Shown piece by piece: positions 45,697 through 49,790 of a stretch of 49,790 bases of DNA. The stretch lies in contig JAAHHN010000021.1 of assembly GCA_010672165.1 (NCBI GenBank), positions 1 through 49,790 of the forward strand, given 5' to 3'. The notes below the pieces were generated by a model, which was not told where the DNA came from, did not search any database, and worked only from the letters and a program-made list of their open reading frames with translations. Made by a program: the position numbers and the translations under genes. This stretch comes from Spirulina sp. SIO3F2. Its GTDB lineage: Bacteria; Cyanobacteriota; Cyanobacteriia; Cyanobacteriales; Spirulinaceae. Position 1 is the stretch's first letter, and each line of letters begins with the position of its first letter.

Positions 45697-47991
45697 CTAA
45701 ACTTGAGAGACTTGAAGGGGGGCAGGCTCTATTGGACGGCGTAGGAGTAGCCGTTGGACAAAAAGAACGTTCAATGCCAGCCATAGCGATCGCAATTCAC
45801 CCGGAACTGATTGCCCATGCCATCGCCCCGGACGGCAGAACAGGAAAGTAACCAATTGCCGTTGTTGGGACAGGTTCAGATTACGGAAGCGAATGCCAAG
45901 CTCACAAATGCCATCAAGCGTTTTAACTTGAGTGATTGTGCCCTCCAAATCAAGGGACTCTTCGGGGAGGGAAAGTCTTACAGACATGCCGAATGGATAC
46001 GAATAGACGTCCCAAGTAGATGCCTGAGAGAATTGAACCTGCATCCCCATTTCGGAAATCTGAGTTGTGGTTCCCCAGACAACTTGCTCACCCATCTGAA
46101 GTGCAGCAACCCGTTCTATGGCTAACCACTCATAGGGATCAGGGTGGGGCAAGTCGATGAGCGTCATCAGCGCAACCACAATAATCAGGGCATTATAAGC
46201 GACGCCAATCCACACGAAACGGAGGCCAAGAATCAAATTGGGGTCATGGACTATGGCTAGTAGTTCAGCATCGTCCATCAGCGCGAGTCTTACGCCATGC
46301 CACAAACCAATCATGGAGAGCCCCAGCGTAACGATTAGGGGCATGGCTAGCCTCCAGTTGAATTGAAGGCGATCGCGAGTCTGGCCCTTGGGTGTAACAC
46401 GAAATCCAATTGAAAAGGGGTTGAGGAGTGTTTGAACAATCGTAATGGCGATCGGGAAGCATTGGGCCACGGAGTAAATATCCGATAACAGCACAGAACG
46501 ACTGCGCTCAGTCAGCCAACTAAAACTAACAAGCTGGATTACATAGAAGGGTACGATAAAGTACAGCCATTCCTGATGCACCATCCGCAGTGGCACAATG
46601 CCAAACCACGCACAAATAAGCGGTAGAAAAAGCAGAAATATTCGGAAGAGACTACTAAACCACTGAAAGAGACCTTCGGCATAAGCAAGCCTTTGTAAAA
46701 TACTAAATCCTCGAATTGTAATGGGGTTAGCGTCAATGAAAAATGCCTGGAGTGTTCCCCTTGCCCAACGTAGTCGTTGAGCAATATGGTCAACCATTGT
46801 TTCAGCACTCAACCCTGCACTGAGGCGTTCATTGAGGTAGACCACGCGATATCCCTGGGCCGAAAGAGCAATGGCAGTAAAGTAATCCTCGCTGAGGCTG
46901 TCTGTAACAAAGCCACCTAATGCCTCTAATGGTTGCCGCCGCACCACAAAGGAGCTACCAGAACAGATCGCAGTACCTGCACTATCCCGTAGCACTTGAC
47001 CATGTCGTGAAAAAATTTCGACTTCCTGGGTCAAAACCTTTTCTAGCCCCAGGTTACGGGCAATTGGATCATGGTTATAGAAGCTTTGATATGTCTGTAA
47101 CAGACCGATGCTACTGTCCTGAAAGAAACCCACAGTACGGGTCAAAAAGTTACTGGTGGGAACAAAGTCTGCATCAAACACAACGACTAATTCACCGTTC
47201 GTTGTCAGCAGAGCATGGTTCAGGTTACCTGCTTTTGCATGACGGTTGTCGGGTCGCCTCATATAATGACAGCCCAACTCGGCGGCTAGCGCTTGGATCT
47301 CTGAACGACGTTTGTCATCGAGTAGATAAATCGCTTTCTTGGCTTCAGGATAGTCCATCGCTTGACAACCGATAATGGTTCGTCGGAGAACCTCTGGTGG
47401 TTCATTGTAAGTCGGAATCAGAACATCCACTGTGGGTTGATATTGACCATCAAGCACAGTTATTTGCAATCGATCAGCCTCTGCGTTATGGTGCCGAACA
47501 CCCAAAAGTAAGTAGAGCTGGACGATGTTACTGCACAGAAAGAGCATTTCCATCCCATACAACACTAAACTCACCACACCATCCCCTGGCGTGGCAAGAT
47601 TGAGGGTAGAGAGCGATCGCCAGATCATATAGCGAATAATGAGGGCTAAGAGTATCGCCACTACAATCAGACGTGACCACGTTTTGGGTCGTGGTGACGT
47701 TTTCATCACAAGCAAAACAACACTAGTTAGAATTAGAGTCGGAATCAATAACCACTGGCTTTTCTCATGGGGAAGCTCTAGCCAAACATGAGGATGTTGT
47801 AACCAAATATCTAACTTGCTAAAGAATTGCTCTACGGGTTCAACACCAGCATGCCAAGCAATGGCAAGCACGATAAAAATACTCAGCGCTATCCCGATCA
47901 CCCAAGTGGTTCGATGAATGGTAATCGACTTGGATGGCGTCCGAACCCTAGATAAAGATGGCAATTGACGAGTGTGCTCAGAGAGTGACAT
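45697..47991 (-). CDS. Cellulose-synthase-like family 2 glycosyltransferase with degenerate PilZ domain
   Basis: A 764-residue inner-membrane enzyme resembling BcsA. N-terminal membrane segments lie at about residues 30-160. The GT2 domain has LIPTYNEPPE (192-201), DDK (225-227), DAD (273-275), SEDY (367-370) and the processive QRLRW (405-409). More membrane segments and a PilZ-like domain (about 620-720) follow. The PilZ RxxxR motif is not visible (ERVAALQM), and the second motif reads QISEMG rather than D/NxSxxG, so c-di-GMP control is doubtful. No bcsB, cellulase or export gene is adjacent, so the polymer is unproven. Confidence 0.92.
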   Translation of the reverse strand: MSLSEHTRQLPSLSRVRTPSKSITIHRTTWVIGIALSIFIVLAIAWHAGVEPVEQFFSKLDIWLQHPHVWLELPHEKSQWLLIPTLILTSVVLLVMKTSPRPKTWSRLIVVAILLALIIRYMIWRSLSTLNLATPGDGVVSLVLYGMEMLFLCSNIVQLYLLLGVRHHNAEADRLQITVLDGQYQPTVDVLIPTYNEPPEVLRRTIIGCQAMDYPEAKKAIYLLDDKRRSEIQALAAELGCHYMRRPDNRHAKAGNLNHALLTTNGELVVVFDADFVPTSNFLTRTVGFFQDSSIGLLQTYQSFYNHDPIARNLGLEKVLTQEVEIFSRHGQVLRDSAGTAICSGSSFVVRRQPLEALGGFVTDSLSEDYFTAIALSAQGYRVVYLNERLSAGLSAETMVDHIAQRLRWARGTLQAFFIDANPITIRGFSILQRLAYAEGLFQWFSSLFRIFLLFLPLICAWFGIVPLRMVHQEWLYFIVPFYVIQLVSFSWLTERSRSVLLSDIYSVAQCFPIAITIVQTLLNPFSIGFRVTPKGQTRDRLQFNWRLAMPLIVTLGLSMIGLWHGVRLALMDDAELLAIVHDPNLILGLRFVWIGVAYNALIIVVALMTLIDLPHPDPYEWLAIERVAALQMGEQVVWGTTTQISEMGMQVQFSQASTWDVYSYPFGMSVRLSLPEESLDLEGTITQVKTLDGICELGIRFRNLNLSQQRQLVTFLFCRPGRWHGQSVPGELRSLWLALNVLFVQRLLLRRPIEPAPLQVSQV

Positions 47992-48765
47992 ATGTATTGA
48001 GACGAATGGAATCTAGTGATGTAAGGTGCGGTATAAGCTACATCCTGAAACTAAATATGGCAGTCCCTCCCCTAGTGCAATCGGTAGCCAGAATTCAGGC
48101 TTCCGACCTATATTACAAAACTTCACCTTGGAATTTCCAGATAAAAAACTGAATACCAGCTTAATTTTTAGCTTGATATTTCAGATGGTGAAATAAACGG
48201 ACTGTAGAATGTGCAACTCTTCTTTATAAGATTATAAGGAATGTAGTGATTTTTGCAGGATGGATATTTATAATCCAGGGCATCGATAGGAATAGTTTTA
48301 GACTCATGGACACAATATGTATCGAGTTAGTGAGGAATATTGATTTGAAGAACTTTGCTTTTTTAAGAGCTTCTGTGTCTGTATTCTCTACACAGAGAAT
48401 AGTAGAAGCTGATACCACTGAAATACTATGCTTATTGATTCCTCTAATGCTATTTATGGCAAAGAAAAAGCTTTCATCGAGCTAATATTGTTTCAAGAAA
48501 AATACCCTAAGATTTTTTTGAGGAGAGAGAAATATACTCATACTATGGAATACTTATGAGATAGAAGTCAGTAATTATTTGGTCTTTCTATAGGGTTCGA
48601 GTCTCCCAAACCTTCAATCATTATGGATTGCAGGTGTTGATAGGATATAGGAGTGAGTTTGGGTGAGAAAACAGATGCCCCTACCCAAAATCTAAGAATT
48701 TCCTCTATTTAATAAATAGTCCCTACCTAAACTGAACTATTCGTCAGGCAGGCGGGGACGCACTA

Positions 48766-48808
48766 TCCCTTCGGGAGGCTACGCCAACGGCTTCGCTCAG
48801 CGACCGCC
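48766..48808. repeat. Cyanobacterial GGCTACGCC-type interspersed repeat, copy 2
   Basis: It matches 75-117 at 36 of 43 positions, including AGGCTACGCCAACG. It also carries CCCTTCGGGAGG-type palindromic ends. Confidence 0.75.
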
Positions 48809-48840
48809 ATTACGGTTTTCTCGCTCTAAAGTCTGTAGCA

Positions 48841-48855
48841 CGGGCATCTTGCCCG
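48841..48855. repeat. CGGGCATCTTGCCCG hairpin repeat
   Basis: A perfect 6-bp stem with a 3-base loop, 32 bases after the preceding repeat. The word GGGCATCTTGCCC recurs in many cyanobacterial genomes as a dispersed palindrome, as I recall. Confidence 0.6.
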
Positions 48856-49046
48856 CCACATGATTAAATCTAGCATCCAGCGACTTGGGATAAGGTGCAT
48901 GAAAATACAGGCTAAACGAGGGAATGAATAATGCTGAGAACTGCTTGTCTTGTGTTGATTATTCTTGATATCAAGATTTTGTTAGAAAAGAGAATCCAAT
49001 AGGTACTTACTGCCCCAGCATATAAATGCCAGATCGTTAGCTTAAA

Positions 49047-49715
49047 CTACCAACGTCCCGTTAATACCCAGCGCCGTACCCAAACTCCAAGACCAATCCC
49101 TCCCAGCACCATAAGCCAAAAAGGCGCGATTGCTTGGCCTTCAAGTCCACTAACCAAATTCATGCCAAACACACAGGAAACTGCGGTCAAGGGAAAAAAG
49201 ATCGCAGCGAGGATATTCAGCCGATTCCCCAGTTCCACGGCTTTCATACTCAGTTGAGTTTGTTCTTCAGCCCGTTGAGCAAGACGAAAATCAAGGGCGT
49301 TTTTGGCGTTGGCGTGGAGCACATCAAGCGATCGCTCTAGTTCATAAGCCCAGTCTCGCAAATCAATAATGTCAATGTCGTTGGGGATGCCTTCACGCGC
49401 TGACTGCAACGTACTGTGAAGGTTTTGGCTCGCTAACCGCAGGGGCGTCATCGCCTCCAAAAGGGCGAAATAGTCCTCGGCTTGGCTGGCCTGTTCATAT
49501 TGTTCAGTCAGCTCAGACTCGGCTTTACTATAGGCTTGCAAGTGTTTGTGGAGCGGTTGCAAACCATATTTGCTACCTTCACTGTGCCAAATCCCATTTG
49601 GTTCTCGCCAAAAGAAGACAGGTATGCGATCGCGCTGACCAGGTACAGGTGCTTTATGTAAAATCATACCAAATCCGCAAAGTAAAGGGAGAACAGGAAT
49701 CAAGCAGGCCACCAA
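49047..49715 (-). CDS. CorA-like divalent cation transporter, N-terminus uncertain
   Basis: A 222-residue reading frame with the CorA layout: a long helical cytoplasmic part and two C-terminal membrane segments. The first ends in the diagnostic GMN motif (LTAVSCVFGMNLVSG), and the second is FWLMVLGGIGLGVWV. It should carry Mg2+ or another divalent ion. The frame's start is only a TTG at 49715 with no ribosome site. The sequence directly upstream is open in another frame, so the 5' part may be shifted or the real start may be an inner ATG. Family members run somewhat longer. Confidence 0.8.
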   Translation of the reverse strand: MVACLIPVLPLLCGFGMILHKAPVPGQRDRIPVFFWREPNGIWHSEGSKYGLQPLHKHLQAYSKAESELTEQYEQASQAEDYFALLEAMTPLRLASQNLHSTLQSAREGIPNDIDIIDLRDWAYELERSLDVLHANAKNALDFRLAQRAEEQTQLSMKAVELGNRLNILAAIFFPLTAVSCVFGMNLVSGLEGQAIAPFWLMVLGGIGLGVWVRRWVLTGRW

Positions 49716-49790
49716 TAAAAATGGGTCAGATCACGAATCTGCTCCTGCATAGAATGGGCTAAAGTCAAGCAGCGTTGACAGAGGATATCT
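49700..49790 (-). pseudogene. Partial open frame running off the window, possibly the shifted 5' part of the CorA-like gene
   Basis: On -, the frame from the window edge to TGA at 49700-49702 reads DILCQRC, LTLAHSMQEQIRDLTHFYWWPA. It overlaps the start of the CorA-like frame by 16 bases. A single-base change in length near 49702 would join it to LIPVLPLLCGFGM. It could instead be the end of a separate upstream gene. Confidence 0.35.

Larger units (their letters stand above)
47992..49046. other. AT-rich gene-free kilobase
   Basis: About 1 kb with no frame that looks coding. The longest frames, near 48224-48485 on both strands, are AT-rich and low in complexity, without a ribosome site or recognisable motif. 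ATTCTCT, four bases, AGAGAAT near 48380 is a small dyad. Two dispersed repeats lie at 48766-48855. It could be decayed DNA. Confidence 0.5.

Noticed and set aside
48224-48485. Overlapping 64- and 79-codon frames on both strands
   Set aside because: AT-rich, low complexity, no ribosome site, and no resemblance to known proteins.
48596-48611. GGTTCGAGTC resembling a tRNA T-arm
   Set aside because: The flanking bases do not form a 5-bp T-stem (two mismatches), and no anticodon arm, D-arm or acceptor stem is present.

Overview
The window is chromosomal DNA of a cyanobacterium of moderate GC content. The palindrome GCGATCGC (HIP1) recurs throughout, and there is a phycobilisome core-membrane linker gene (apcE), a geranylgeranyl reductase gene (chlP), a CPP1-type chaperone gene, and the C-terminal half of a split DnaE carrying the cyanobacterial trans-splicing intein. 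I cannot name the genus. The first ~42 bases closely match an Illumina adapter, so the left edge looks like the end of a short-read contig.

Layout. 0.4-3.1 kb: redox and detoxification genes on + (peroxiredoxin, thioredoxin, glutathione transferase, TetR regulator), interspersed with a 109-bp MITE-like element and G/C-run palindromes. 3.2-6.1 kb: rplY, purA and an M20 amidohydrolase on -. 6.4-7.1 kb: a DUF4160/DUF2442 pair. 7.2-8.5 kb: intein-C/dnaE-C. 9.1-11.3 kb: purE followed by an FHA-GAF-cyclase. 11.7-15.6 kb: apcE, then a GHKL (anti-sigma-like) and STAS (anti-anti-sigma-like) pair. 15.8-18.8 kb: alaS with an unusual ~135-residue insertion. 19.1-21.8 kb: two receiver-domain output proteins, one a class III nucleotide cyclase and one a GGDEF diguanylate cyclase. 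22.1-23.9 kb: a nitrilase and an ADP-ribosylglycohydrolase.

24.0-28.4 kb is the most accessory-looking segment. A 46-residue-repeat TPR protein is translationally coupled (TGATG) to an Orc1/Cdc6-like AAA ATPase. The pair is bracketed by two copies of a G-run palindromic repeat, and each copy is interrupted by a nearly identical 123-bp MITE with its own target-site duplication. 28.4-31.3 kb encodes a large fusion of a PlsY-like membrane domain with a rifampin-phosphotransferase-like ATP-grasp/phosphohistidine enzyme.

31.7-35.6 kb is a - strand run: ftsZ, thiD, a Gln-rich coiled-coil tail-anchored protein, and a solute-binding protein. 36-41 kb: a sulfatase-superfamily protein with a Thr nucleophile, orphan small genes, and a DUF4129/DUF4350 pair. 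41-43.2 kb: chlP and a CPP1-like gene, linked through chlorophyll synthesis. 43.8-45.7 kb: an OmpR-type response regulator and cobM. 45.7-48 kb: a cellulose-synthase-like glycosyltransferase with a degenerate PilZ domain. The last kilobase before a CorA-like gene is AT-rich and apparently non-coding, apart from two common repeats.

Signalling is a theme: two nucleotide cyclases, one diguanylate cyclase, a PilZ protein, a partner-switch pair and an OmpR regulator lie within 40 kb. The items I consider most likely to be new are the TPR-ATPase island with its nested repeats, the AlaRS insertion, and the PlsY-phosphotransferase fusion.
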